A DNA stretch of 64,000 nt, taken from the NCBI RefSeq assembly GCF_003119195.2, contig NZ_CP022254.1, positions 727,501 to 791,500 on the forward strand, written 5' to 3'. This document shows, piece after piece, positions 1-7,513 of the stretch; the first letter of the stretch is position 1, and every line of letters starts with the position of its first letter. The stretch comes from Azospirillum baldaniorum. GTDB taxonomy: Bacteria > Pseudomonadota > Alphaproteobacteria > Azospirillales > Azospirillaceae. A model generated the notes under the pieces. That model saw only the letters and a program-made list of their open reading frames with translations, had not been told where the DNA came from and did not search any database. The position numbers were made by a program, and so were the translations under genes.

Positions 1-1581
1 GGCTGGGGCGAGGGTGCCCGGCTGGCCCTGTTCACCAGCGCCAAGGAGAAGCTGGCGGAATGGCCGCCGAACAGCGCCGTCGAGCCCCCCACCACCGCTT
101 GGCCCCAGCCCTGGGACCCGCCGGACGGCCCGGCGATCATCGAGGGCACGCAGATCACCGCCGCGCGGATGCTGACCGGCTTCCCGATCGTCGTGGTGGC
201 GAGCCGCCCCCTGGCCGAGGTGCTGGCCCCCTGGCGGGAGCGCGCCCTGTGGACCACGGCGGTCAGCGGCGGCATCCTGACCGGGGCGTTGGTGCTGTTC
301 GTCTTCGCCCTCGCCGGGGCCCGGCGGGAGGACGCGGTCCGGGCGGAGCTTCTGCGCGCCAACCAGAGCCTGGACGAACGCGTCCGCCAGCGCACGGCGG
401 ACCTGGAGAAGGCCCTGCGCAGCGCGGAGATGGCCAGCCTCGCCAAGATGAAGGTGCTGGCGACCGTCAGCCACGACCTGCGCCAACCCCTGCAAGGTCT
501 GGCCGCCTTCCACGAACTGCTGCTGAAGGAGGCGCCGAACCCGACGCTCCAGCAATTGGGCGCCATGGCCTCGGCGTCGCTCCAGGCCGGGCAGCGGCTG
601 CTCGACGATCTGCTGACCCTGTCGCGGCTGGAGGCCGGCGTGGTTCCGGTGGAGATCAGCGCCTTCCCGCTCGCCCCGCTGCTCGACCAGCTCGCCGCCG
701 AACTGCGGACGGAGGCCGAGAGCAAGGGCCTCCGGCTGACCGTGATGCCCACCAAAGCCTGGGTGCGCAGCGATCCGGCGCGGCTGCAGCCGATCCTGCG
801 CAACCTGCTGTCCAACGCCGTCAAGTACACGGCGCGCGGCGGGGTGATCGTCGGGGCACGGCCCCGCGGCGACGGCTTGCGGGTGGAAATCTGGGACAGC
901 GGCCAAGGCATCGCCGCCGCCGAGCTGGGCACGATCTGGGAGGAGTTCTACCAGATCGGCAACCCCGCCCGTGACGGGTCGCGCGGTGCCGGCCTCGGCC
1001 TGTCCATTGTCGAGCGCACCGCCCGCCTGCTTGGACACCCGCTGGAGGTCCGGTCGCGGGTCGGCCGCGGCTCGGTCTTCACGGTCACCCTGCCCCGCGT
1101 CCCGCCCCCCGCGGCCCCGGCGCCGATGGCGGTTCCTCGGTCGGCGGACCCCGCCCCCCCGGCTCGCACCGCCGAGTCCTCTCCCGGCCGTCTGGCCGGA
1201 CGGCGGGTGCTGGTGGTCGAGGACGATCCGCTGCAGCGCAGTTCCCTGACCCTGCTGCTGGAGCAGGCCGGAGCGGGAGTGATGGCGGCGGAGAGTTTCG
1301 ATTCCGCCCTCGCCGCCGCGCAGGCCACGCTTCAGGCGCCGTCGGTGATCCTCAGCGACTACCGGCTGCCCGGCGGCACCGACGGGTTGAGCGGCATCCA
1401 GACCCTTCGCGGGGTGCTGGGACGGGAGGTTCCGGCCATCCTGCTGACCGGGGAACTCTCCGCCGACCTCGTGCGCGCCGCCAAGGACGCGGGCTGCCTC
1501 GTGCTGACCAAGCCCGCGGCTCCCAACCGCATCCTGTCCACCCTGGCGGAGCTGACCGCGGGCGCCGATGCGGCGGCTTGA
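1..1581 (+). CDS. Hybrid sensor histidine kinase/response regulator (5' end outside window)
   Basis: Membrane-bound sensor kinase fused to a receiver. The frame is already open at base 1, so the start and most of the sensor domain lie upstream; 526 residues are visible. In order: the end of an extracytoplasmic sensor region, one hydrophobic membrane segment (about bases 244-318), a short coiled stretch, a HisKA dimerisation domain with phosphoacceptor His in VSHDLRQPLQ (bases 466-495), an HATPase domain (NLLSNAVKYT; GAGLGLSIVER), a Pro/Ala-rich linker and a C-terminal receiver (VLVVEDDP; phosphoacceptor Asp in LSDYRLPGG). The SHDLRQP H-box also occurs in the hybrid kinase at 35686, so the two may be distant paralogues. 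Signal and target are unknown. It lies 86 bp before the OmpR-type regulator gene but carries its own receiver, so it need not feed that protein. Confidence 0.9.
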   Translation, partial: GWGEGARLALFTSAKEKLAEWPPNSAVEPPTTAWPQPWDPPDGPAIIEGTQITAARMLTGFPIVVVASRPLAEVLAPWRERALWTTAVSGGILTGALVLFVFALAGARREDAVRAELLRANQSLDERVRQRTADLEKALRSAEMASLAKMKVLATVSHDLRQPLQGLAAFHELLLKEAPNPTLQQLGAMASASLQAGQRLLDDLLTLSRLEAGVVPVEISAFPLAPLLDQLAAELRTEAESKGLRLTVMPTKAWVRSDPARLQPILRNLLSNAVKYTARGGVIVGARPRGDGLRVEIWDSGQGIAAAELGTIWEEFYQIGNPARDGSRGAGLGLSIVERTARLLGHPLEVRSRVGRGSVFTVTLPRVPPPAAPAPMAVPRSADPAPPARTAESSPGRLAGRRVLVVEDDPLQRSSLTLLLEQAGAGVMAAESFDSALAAAQATLQAPSVILSDYRLPGGTDGLSGIQTLRGVLGREVPAILLTGELSADLVRAAKDAGCLVLTKPAAPNRILSTLAELTAGADAAA

Positions 1582-1667
1582 TACGGGTGTGAAGCGCATT
1601 TTGATGCGTGGTCTGGCCGGCGCCGCTTCCCTTGGTGCGGGGGGTGCGGTTGCGCTACAGTCGCGCC

Positions 1668-2366
1668 ATGACTGAAGAAGACCAGCCCCACATCCTGGTC
1701 GTCGATGACGACACCCGCCTGCGCGAACTGCTGCGCAAGTATCTCGCCGGCAACGGCTTCCTGGTGACCACCGCGAAGGACGCCGCGGAGGCGCGGGCCA
1801 AGCTGGCCGGGCTCGCCTTCGACCTGCTGGTGCTCGACATCATGATGCCGGGCGAGACCGGGCTGGAGCTGACCGAATCGCTGCGCCGGGAGCGCGACCT
1901 GCCCATCCTGCTGCTGACCGCGCGAGGCGAGCCGGACGACCGCATCGCCGGGCTGGAGGCCGGGGCCGACGACTATCTCGCCAAGCCCTTCAACCCGCGC
2001 GAACTGCTGCTGCGCATCAACTCGATCCTGCGCCGCCAGGCCAGCCGACCGGCGGACCCGGTGCCGCCCCAGCCGGTCAAGCTCGGCCCGATGATCTACC
2101 TGCCCGACCGCGACGAGCTGCGGGCGGGCGAGGAGGTGGTGCGGCTGACCACAGCGGAGGCGGGGCTGCTGCGCGTGCTCGCCGCCTCCCCCGGCACCAT
2201 CTTCTCACGCGAGGAGTTGACGGAGCGCAGCAAGGTCGCCGGCAACGCCCGCACCATCGACGTTCAGGTGACCCGACTGCGCCGCAAGATCGAACCCGAC
2301 CCGCGGGAGCCGCGCTACCTCCACACGGTGCGCGGCGAGGGCTATGTGTTGAGGCCGGACCCGTAA
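1668..2366 (+). CDS. OmpR-family response regulator
   Basis: A 232-residue DNA-binding response regulator: an N-terminal receiver with acidic pocket VVDDD (residues 11-15), phosphoacceptor Asp57 in VLDIMMPG and the conserved Lys in YLAKPF, then a winged-helix output domain ending in the usual VRGEGYVL. The ATG at 1668 was chosen because the protein then begins directly with the receiver; the frame is open upstream to 1608 but that extension has no family match. The histidine kinase gene starts 49 bp downstream, so the two probably form a two-component operon of OmpR/EnvZ type. The regulated genes cannot be read from the sequence; osmotic or envelope control is only an analogy. Confidence 0.93.
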   Translation: MTEEDQPHILVVDDDTRLRELLRKYLAGNGFLVTTAKDAAEARAKLAGLAFDLLVLDIMMPGETGLELTESLRRERDLPILLLTARGEPDDRIAGLEAGADDYLAKPFNPRELLLRINSILRRQASRPADPVPPQPVKLGPMIYLPDRDELRAGEEVVRLTTAEAGLLRVLAASPGTIFSREELTERSKVAGNARTIDVQVTRLRRKIEPDPREPRYLHTVRGEGYVLRPDP

Positions 2367-2415
2367 CGGGGGCCGCCGGAGCACCCAGAGGACCCAGAGC
2401 ACTAGGACCAGGACC

Positions 2416-3777
2416 ATGACCACCGACACCGCCGCCGCACCGATGCCGATGCCGCGCCGCGAGCAGACGGGGCTGCTGAAGCGGTTCCTGCCGCGCACGC
2501 TGTTCGGCCGCTCGCTGCTGATCATCGTGACGCCGGTCATCCTGGCCCAGGCGGTGGCCACCTGGATCTTCTACGACCGGCATTGGGACACCATGACGAA
2601 CCGGCTGGCCTTCGCGGTGGCCGGCGACATCGCCATGGTCATCGGCATGCTGGAGCACGACCCGACCCCCGAGGGGCGCAACTGGACGCTGGCCGCCACC
2701 GCGCGCAGCACCGACCTGATCGTGACGCTGGAACCCGGCAGCACCCTGCCCGACCATCCGCCGAAGCTGCGCGGCATGCTGGAGAACACGCTCAGCAAGG
2801 CGCTGCACGAGCGGGTGCGGCGGCCCTTCGCCATCAACACCCGAATCACCCGCGAATGGTACGAGATCCGCGTGCAGATGCCGGACGGCGTGCTGTCGGT
2901 GATGTCGCCGGAACGCCGCCTGTTCAGCCCGACCAGCTACATCTTCATCCTGTGGATGGTCGGTTCGGCCCTGGTGCTGTTCACCGTCGCCATCATCTTC
3001 ATGCGCAACCAGATCCGCCCGATCAAGCGGCTGGCCGCCGCCGCGGACGCGCTGGGCAAGGGCCGCGACGTGCGCAACTTCAAGCCGGAGGGAGCGACCG
3101 AGGTGCGGCAGGCCGCCGTCGCCTTCCTGCGCATGCGCGAGCGCATCCACCGCCAGATCACCCAGCGGACGGAGATGCTGGCCGGTGTCAGCCACGACCT
3201 GCGCACGCCGCTGACCCGCATGAAGCTGGCGCTGGACATGATCGGCGACGGGCCGGAGGTCGAGGAGCTTCTGACCGACGTCACCGAGATGGAGACGATG
3301 ATCGAGGGCTATCTGGCCTTCGCCCGCGGCGAGGGGACAGAGGCCGTGCAACCGACCGACCTGACCCGCATCCTGAACGAGGTGGTCTCCGGCGTCCGCC
3401 GCGAGGGGGCGGAGGTGGCCTTGACGGCACCGGACGGGCTGACACTGCCGCTGCGCCCCAACGCGACGCGGCGCTGCCTCGCCAACCTGCTGTCCAACGC
3501 GCGGCGCCACGGCGACCGCATCTGGGTGCGGGCGGAGCGGGAGCACGGCTTCATCGACATCCTGGTGGACGACGACGGGCCGGGCATCCCGCAAGCCTCG
3601 CGCGACGACGTGTTCAAGCCCTTCTTCCGCCTGGACAGCTCGCGCAACCAGGCGACCGGCGGGGCCGGGCTGGGGCTGACCATCGCCCGCGACGTCGCCC
3701 GCAGCCACGGCGGCGACATCACGCTCAGCGACAGCCCCTACGGCGGCCTGCGCGTGCTGATCCGCCTGCCGGTGTGA
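2416..3777 (+). CDS. EnvZ-like sensor histidine kinase
   Basis: A 453-residue inner-membrane sensor kinase, the likely partner of the regulator just upstream. Two membrane segments (about residues 30-50 and 177-198) flank a periplasmic domain of about 125 residues. A HAMP linker follows, then HisKA with phosphoacceptor His260 in GVSHDLRTPLTRMK, and an HATPase domain with N box (NLLSNARRHGD), G1 box (DDDGPGIP) and G2 box (GGAGLGLTIA). The layout and the H-box are those of EnvZ-type kinases. It starts with ATG after a weak GGACC-type ribosome site. The HNH gene begins 20 bp after its stop, which suggests co-transcription. Confidence 0.93.
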   Translation: MTTDTAAAPMPMPRREQTGLLKRFLPRTLFGRSLLIIVTPVILAQAVATWIFYDRHWDTMTNRLAFAVAGDIAMVIGMLEHDPTPEGRNWTLAATARSTDLIVTLEPGSTLPDHPPKLRGMLENTLSKALHERVRRPFAINTRITREWYEIRVQMPDGVLSVMSPERRLFSPTSYIFILWMVGSALVLFTVAIIFMRNQIRPIKRLAAAADALGKGRDVRNFKPEGATEVRQAAVAFLRMRERIHRQITQRTEMLAGVSHDLRTPLTRMKLALDMIGDGPEVEELLTDVTEMETMIEGYLAFARGEGTEAVQPTDLTRILNEVVSGVRREGAEVALTAPDGLTLPLRPNATRRCLANLLSNARRHGDRIWVRAEREHGFIDILVDDDGPGIPQASRDDVFKPFFRLDSSRNQATGGAGLGLTIARDVARSHGGDITLSDSPYGGLRVLIRLPV

Positions 3778-3797
3778 AGCCTTCCGGAGAACCCGTC

Positions 3798-4130
3798 ATG
3801 CCCGTCAGTCCCGACGAGTACCGCCTCATGGACGTCCAGCAAGGCGGGCGCTGCTTCTATTGCGGGGAGCCGGTGGGGGCCAAGGCGACCTTCGACCATC
3901 TGATTCCGCTGGCCTATGGCGGCCTCGACGCGGCGCCGAACGTCGTGCTGGCGCACCGCCGCTGCAACCAGCGCAAGGCCGACCGCCTGCCGACGCCGGA
4001 GGAGATCGACCGCTTCGTCACCGAGCGCCGCCGCAGCCGGTTGGGCGTCTGGCCGCCCCTGCTGGCCCTGCGCGACGCCGAGCCGGGGGACGAGTGGATG
4101 ACGGTCGCCCGCGCCATCGCCGGGCTGTGA
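3798..4130 (+). CDS. Small HNH endonuclease
   Basis: A 110-residue stand-alone HNH nuclease. The compact fold is visible: a first zinc-type pair CFYCGE (residues 17-22), the catalytic core TFDHLIPLAYGG, then VLAHRRCNQRKADR, with the His and Asn of the HNH signature. The remaining C-terminal 45 residues look helical with no known domain. Single-domain HNH proteins of this McrA-like type are common in alphaproteobacterial chromosomes and their physiological role is usually unknown. It starts 20 bp after the histidine kinase stop and probably shares its transcript. No methylase, immunity gene or mobile element lies nearby, so a restriction, toxin or homing role has no support here. Confidence 0.87.
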   Translation: MPVSPDEYRLMDVQQGGRCFYCGEPVGAKATFDHLIPLAYGGLDAAPNVVLAHRRCNQRKADRLPTPEEIDRFVTERRRSRLGVWPPLLALRDAEPGDEWMTVARAIAGL

Positions 4131-4219
4131 GCGCCGGGCCTCCTGAGCCCTCTTGACGGCGGCCCCGCCTTCTGGCCCGATCACCGGAACGATAAACAAG
4201 GTTAATTCGGGAGCGTTCG

Positions 4220-5398
4220 ATGGCGGATCGGTACGACGTCGTGATCGTCGGCGGTGGTGTGATGGGCTGCGCGGTCGCCTATTTCCTGGCGAACGACCCC
4301 GGCTTCGGCGGCACCGTGGCGGTGGTGGAGCGGGACCCGACCTACCAGCGCGCCTCCTCCGCCCTGTCGGCCAGTTCGATCCGGCAACAGTTCTCAACGC
4401 CGGCGAACATCGCGCTGTCGCAGTTCGGCCTGTCCTTCATCCGCAACGCGACGGAGCATCTGTCCGTGGACGGCGACCCGGTGGATCTGGGCCTGCGCGA
4501 GCCGGGCTATCTCTATCTGGCGACCGGGGCCGGGGCGGACATCCTGCGCCGGAACAACGCCATCCAACGGTCTTGCGGGGCCGACGTGGCGCTGCTGTCG
4601 CCGGAGGAACTGACCGCCCGCTTCCCCTGGCTGTCGGCGGAGGGGATCGCGCTCGGCTCGCTCGGCCTGTCCGGGGAGGGCTGGTTCGACGGCTACAGCC
4701 TGATGCAGGCCTTCCGCCGCAAGGCCAAGGCGCTGGGCGTCACCATGATCGCCGGGGAGGTCGCGGGCATCGACACCGCCGACGGCAAGGTCACCGCGGT
4801 GCGTCTGGCCGATGGGCAGCGGCTGTCCTGCGGGGTGGCGGTCAACGCCGCCGGGCCGCAGGCCCGCCGCGTCGCCACCATGGCCGGGGTGGACCTGCCG
4901 GTGTCGGCGCGCAAGCGCTGCGTCTTCGTGTTCGACTGCCGCGAGGAGCTTCCCGGCTGCCCGCTGGTCATCGATCCGTCCGGCGTGTGGTTCCGGCCCG
5001 AGGGCAAGCAGTTCATCTGCGGCGCCCCGCCGCCCGCCGACCGCGACCCGGACACCGACAACCTGACGGTGGAGCATGACCTGTTCGAGGAGATGATGTG
5101 GCCGGCGCTGGCCGAGCGCGTGCCCGCTTTCGAGGCGATCAAGGTCACCAACGCCTGGGCCGGCTTCTATGAATACAACGAGATCGACCAGAACGCCGTC
5201 ATCGGGCCGCATCCGGAGCTTCGCAACCTCCTGTTCTGCAACGGCTTCAGCGGCCATGGCCTGCAACAGGCGCCGGGCGCCGGGCGCGGGCTAGCGGAGC
5301 TGATCGCGACCGGCGCCTACCGCAGCCTGAACCTGTCGGCCTTCGCCTACGACCGTCTGGTGGAGAACCGCCCCCTGCTGGAGACCAACGTGATCTGA
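4220..5398 (+). CDS. FAD-dependent oxidoreductase of the DadA/glycine oxidase family
   Basis: A 392-residue soluble flavoenzyme of the D-amino-acid oxidase/sarcosine oxidase superfamily, predicted to oxidise the C-N bond of an amino acid or N-methyl amine. The N-terminal dinucleotide-binding motif VIVGGGVMGCAVAYFL (residues 8-23) is intact. A C-terminal GFSGHGLQQAP segment is the usual flavin-contacting loop, and NAWAGFYEYN is typical of the FOXRED1-like branch. It begins with ATG 89 bp after the HNH gene, with a run of short A/T-rich sequence before it that could hold its own promoter. The substrate cannot be decided: D-amino acids, glycine, sarcosine or opines are all possible. Confidence 0.88.
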   Translation: MADRYDVVIVGGGVMGCAVAYFLANDPGFGGTVAVVERDPTYQRASSALSASSIRQQFSTPANIALSQFGLSFIRNATEHLSVDGDPVDLGLREPGYLYLATGAGADILRRNNAIQRSCGADVALLSPEELTARFPWLSAEGIALGSLGLSGEGWFDGYSLMQAFRRKAKALGVTMIAGEVAGIDTADGKVTAVRLADGQRLSCGVAVNAAGPQARRVATMAGVDLPVSARKRCVFVFDCREELPGCPLVIDPSGVWFRPEGKQFICGAPPPADRDPDTDNLTVEHDLFEEMMWPALAERVPAFEAIKVTNAWAGFYEYNEIDQNAVIGPHPELRNLLFCNGFSGHGLQQAPGAGRGLAELIATGAYRSLNLSAFAYDRLVENRPLLETNVI

Positions 5399-5463
5399 GG
5401 GAACGGCCACGAGTCTGACCGGTTGATGGGGTCACCTTTCCGAACGGAGCAAGAGGCCCCGCG

Positions 5464-5619
5464 ATGAAGCAGCCCCACACCGAAGAGACCGTCAAGCACA
5501 CCGACGACCAGCAGAACACCGGCAACCACAAGAAGCCGGACGCCCCCGACGCCAAGGGCGCCGACCGCTTCGGCGGCACCCGCAAGGGCGCGGAGAATGT
5601 GGAGCCGACCAAGGACTGA
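5464..5619 (+). CDS. Small hydrophilic protein, unknown function
   Basis: A 51-residue ORF starting at ATG 5464, rich in Lys, Asp, Thr, Gly and Pro with almost no hydrophobic residues, hence probably disordered. The best support is composition and codon use. It resembles in style, not in clear sequence, two other short charged proteins in this window at 48898 and 50066. The stop codon sits inside a 13-bp tandem repeat. I do not recognise a family, and it may be a general stress or desiccation-type protein only by analogy. Confidence 0.5.
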   Translation: MKQPHTEETVKHTDDQQNTGNHKKPDAPDAKGADRFGGTRKGAENVEPTKD

Positions 5620-5649
5620 GGCCGGGGACTGAGGCCGGGGACTGAGGCC
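5613..5649. repeat. 13-bp tandem repeat at a stop codon
   Basis: The unit GGGGACTGAGGCC occurs twice in full (5624-5636 and 5637-5649), preceded by an 11-bp partial copy (5613-5623) whose TGA is the stop codon of the small upstream gene. The pattern suggests slippage duplication of the 3' end of that gene. Confidence 0.85.
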
Positions 5650-5743
5650 GGCCCGAAGAGCTTGCACCGGCGGGGGCGGACGTGCCACACCCCCTGGCGC
5701 GTCCGTCCCCAATCAGGCCCCACCCAGGCCGGGAGCCCCTCCC

Positions 5744-5995
5744 ATGGCTCACGCCATGTTCAAGCGCTACAAGATCCTGTTCACGCGCCCCCTGCCCGGT
5801 CTGCGTCCGGGCCGGCCCGAGCGCGACGCCATGGTGGAGCGGGTCAAGCGCTTCGCCAGCCAGAACGGCATGGCCGGCGACCTGCACGCGATCGCGCCCA
5901 ACGCCGGCTTCGGCATCCTGGAAATCCAGTGCACGGACAAGCTGGCCCGCCGGCTGAGCGACCTGTCGGATGTCGAATCCGTTTTGGAGGCGTAG
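5744..5995 (+). CDS. Conserved-looking hypothetical protein, 83 residues
   Basis: A short basic protein starting at ATG 5744 (MAHAMFKRYK) or at the second Met, 5756. The predicted pattern alternates strand and helix: RYKILFTRPL, then a helix around AMVERVKRFASQNG, then HAIAPNAGFGILEIQC and a C-terminal helix ending SDVESVLEA. That beta-alpha-beta-beta-alpha layout resembles small ferredoxin-like folds such as ACT-type domains. The resemblance is in predicted secondary structure only. It stands alone on the plus strand between a small hydrophilic protein and an RHH gene. Function unknown. Confidence 0.6.
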   Translation: MAHAMFKRYKILFTRPLPGLRPGRPERDAMVERVKRFASQNGMAGDLHAIAPNAGFGILEIQCTDKLARRLSDLSDVESVLEA

Positions 5996-6137
5996 GCGGC
6001 TGATGGCATACCCTGTGACCTTATGGCCCCGCGCCATGAACCCCTGCGTTTCATGTGAAGTTCATCACATGTTTTTCGGCTCGGACTCCGCGACGCTTCA
6101 CACATAAGAGTGCAACCTGTCGCGCAACGGTCCTGCC

Positions 6138-6410
6138 ATGTCATCGAAGAAGCTCAGAAACGTTTATGTCGCCGGAAAGCGCACCAGCATGCGGCTGGAG
6201 ACCGCCTTCTGGGAGGGGCTGGAGGAAATCGCGCAGAAGGAAAGCCTGACGGTGGGCGAACTCTGCAATCGCCTCTCCGAGCGGGTGGAGGCTGTGGATG
6301 CCAACAACCTGTCCAGCGCCGTACGGGTCTACGTGCTGGAGTACTTCAGGGCGGCCACGCCAAAACCGCAGGAATCCTGTTACACCCCCCTGGCCATCGC
6401 GGCCGAGTAA
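6138..6410 (+). CDS. Ribbon-helix-helix domain protein (Ant/Arc-like)
   Basis: A 90-residue protein with an N-terminal ribbon-helix-helix of the RHH_4 type: KRTSMRLETAFWEGLEEIAQ (residues 14-33) followed by the conserved VGELCNRLSER helix and SSAVRVYVLEYFR. Such proteins usually bind DNA as dimers. The C-terminal 20 residues are non-conserved tail. It starts with ATG after an A/T-richer stretch (6050-6110) that looks like a promoter region. No toxin gene is adjacent, so an antitoxin role is not suggested. A perfect 18-bp hairpin lies 90 bp downstream. Confidence 0.78.
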   Translation: MSSKKLRNVYVAGKRTSMRLETAFWEGLEEIAQKESLTVGELCNRLSERVEAVDANNLSSAVRVYVLEYFRAATPKPQESCYTPLAIAAE

Positions 6411-6499
6411 CAGGGGACATTCCCGGCCAGCCTTGGGAGCGCAAAGGGTGCTCGGGCGCAATGGGTGCTCGACGGCGCCCGGAGCCGTCCGATGTTGTC

Positions 6500-6539
6500 A
6501 GCCCGCGGGGCACGGTGCTGACACCGTGCCCCGCGGGCT
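6500..6539. terminator. Perfect 18-bp stem-loop between convergent genes
   Basis: AGCCCGCGGGGCACGGTG (6500-6517) is an exact reverse complement of 6522-6539, with loop CTGA. No T-run follows on either strand. It sits between the RHH gene and the convergent phosphatase gene, so a bidirectional terminator or mRNA-stabilising hairpin is likely. Confidence 0.65.
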
Positions 6540-6555
6540 TCCACACGCCAACCAT

Positions 6556-7143
6556 CTATCTGGAGCCGTCGGTCTTGATGCGCTCTTCGATGGCCGGCTT
6601 GTCCGTCCCGTTCGCCCGCAGGAGAACCGATTCTCCGGACGCCGGGAAGACACCGGTCAGCGCGGTCACAACCACCTGATGCGTCACCAGCACGACCGGC
6701 GCGCCATCGGCCGGCAGTCCCGCCAGAAAGCGGCGCAACGAGGCCATCTGCGCATCCTGCTCCTCACGCCGCTCGAAGAAGGAGTTGAGCACCGGAAGCT
6801 CCTGCACCGCCCCGACATCGAGAAGCCGCGCCGTTTCCAGGCATCGACACCATTGGCTTGAATAGACCCTGGCCTCCCCGGCAGCGAGGCTGCGCAGCCG
6901 ATCACCGACCCGCCGTGCCTGCTCGCGGCCGTTCGCGTCCAAGTTGCGCTGGGTCGCACAGTCGCGGAGTTGAAAATTCGACGGATCGCCAACTCCGGGC
7001 GCCTCCGCGTGCCTCATGAGGATGATCAATCCCCTTGGATCGACCTTACCGGGATCCGCGGCCAACCCCACTGAAGCGGAACACGCGATCGAAACGGCAA
7101 TGGCCATGAGGGCAAGCGGCTTGCGGCGGAACGGCTTCGGCAT
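6556..7143 (-). CDS. Exported histidine phosphatase family protein
   Basis: A 195-residue protein with an N-terminal signal peptide (MPKPFRRKPLALMAIAVSIA, probable cleavage after Ala-x-Ala near residue 29), so periplasmic. The histidine phosphatase core follows: IILMRHAEAPG with the catalytic RH(G/A) pair, NLDANGREQARRVGDRL, YSSQWCRCLETARLL, and the second catalytic His in VLVTHQVVVTALTG. RHA replaces the more usual RHG, which occurs in related members. The family cleaves phosphate from sugars, nucleotides or proteins through a phosphohistidine; the substrate here is unknown. It is transcribed alone, convergent with the RHH gene, and ends 17 bp from the perfect hairpin. Confidence 0.88.
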   Translation of the reverse strand: MPKPFRRKPLALMAIAVSIACSASVGLAADPGKVDPRGLIILMRHAEAPGVGDPSNFQLRDCATQRNLDANGREQARRVGDRLRSLAAGEARVYSSQWCRCLETARLLDVGAVQELPVLNSFFERREEQDAQMASLRRFLAGLPADGAPVVLVTHQVVVTALTGVFPASGESVLLRANGTDKPAIEERIKTDGSR

Positions 7144-7513
7144 TGGACCACCGCGGTTGATGGCGAACTGATGAGGTCAATATTGGTCCAGCGGGCCGGA
7201 AACCCAGGCCGCCTTGCGGCCCGCCACTCTGCAACCAGACGACTTCGCCATGTCTCGCATCCGGGACGTCCCACCCGCGCAGCAGCTCCCTGCGGCGCCA
7301 TCCGCGACAACCCCGGCAGCGGCGAACACAGGCTGGTCCACGACTTCAACGCGAGCCTCGTCGCCAACTCCATCCCGGTCTGACCCATTGGGGCGGACCC
7401 TCCGGCGTCCCGCTTCCCTTTTATAACGGATGATGGCCGCGGCTTTCGCGCTCTGGGGAACTCGACCGATCCATGCAACCATTGATCCTCCGGAAGCGGG
7501 AGCGGAGGCGGCC
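7144..7513. other. Intergenic region, divergent promoters expected
   Basis: About 370 bp between the minus-strand phosphatase and the plus-strand RND adaptor. I see no convincing gene, RNA or repeat. It should hold the promoters of both genes. Short frames here have no ribosome site or recognisable domain, and no efflux regulator gene is present. Confidence 0.5.

Noticed and set aside
3798..4130. HNH gene as part of a homing or restriction element
   Set aside because: No intron, intein, methylase or repeat borders are present around it.
7430..7513. Earlier start of the RND adaptor at 7430
   Set aside because: The ATG at 7514 has GGAGG at correct spacing and begins directly before the hydrophobic leader.
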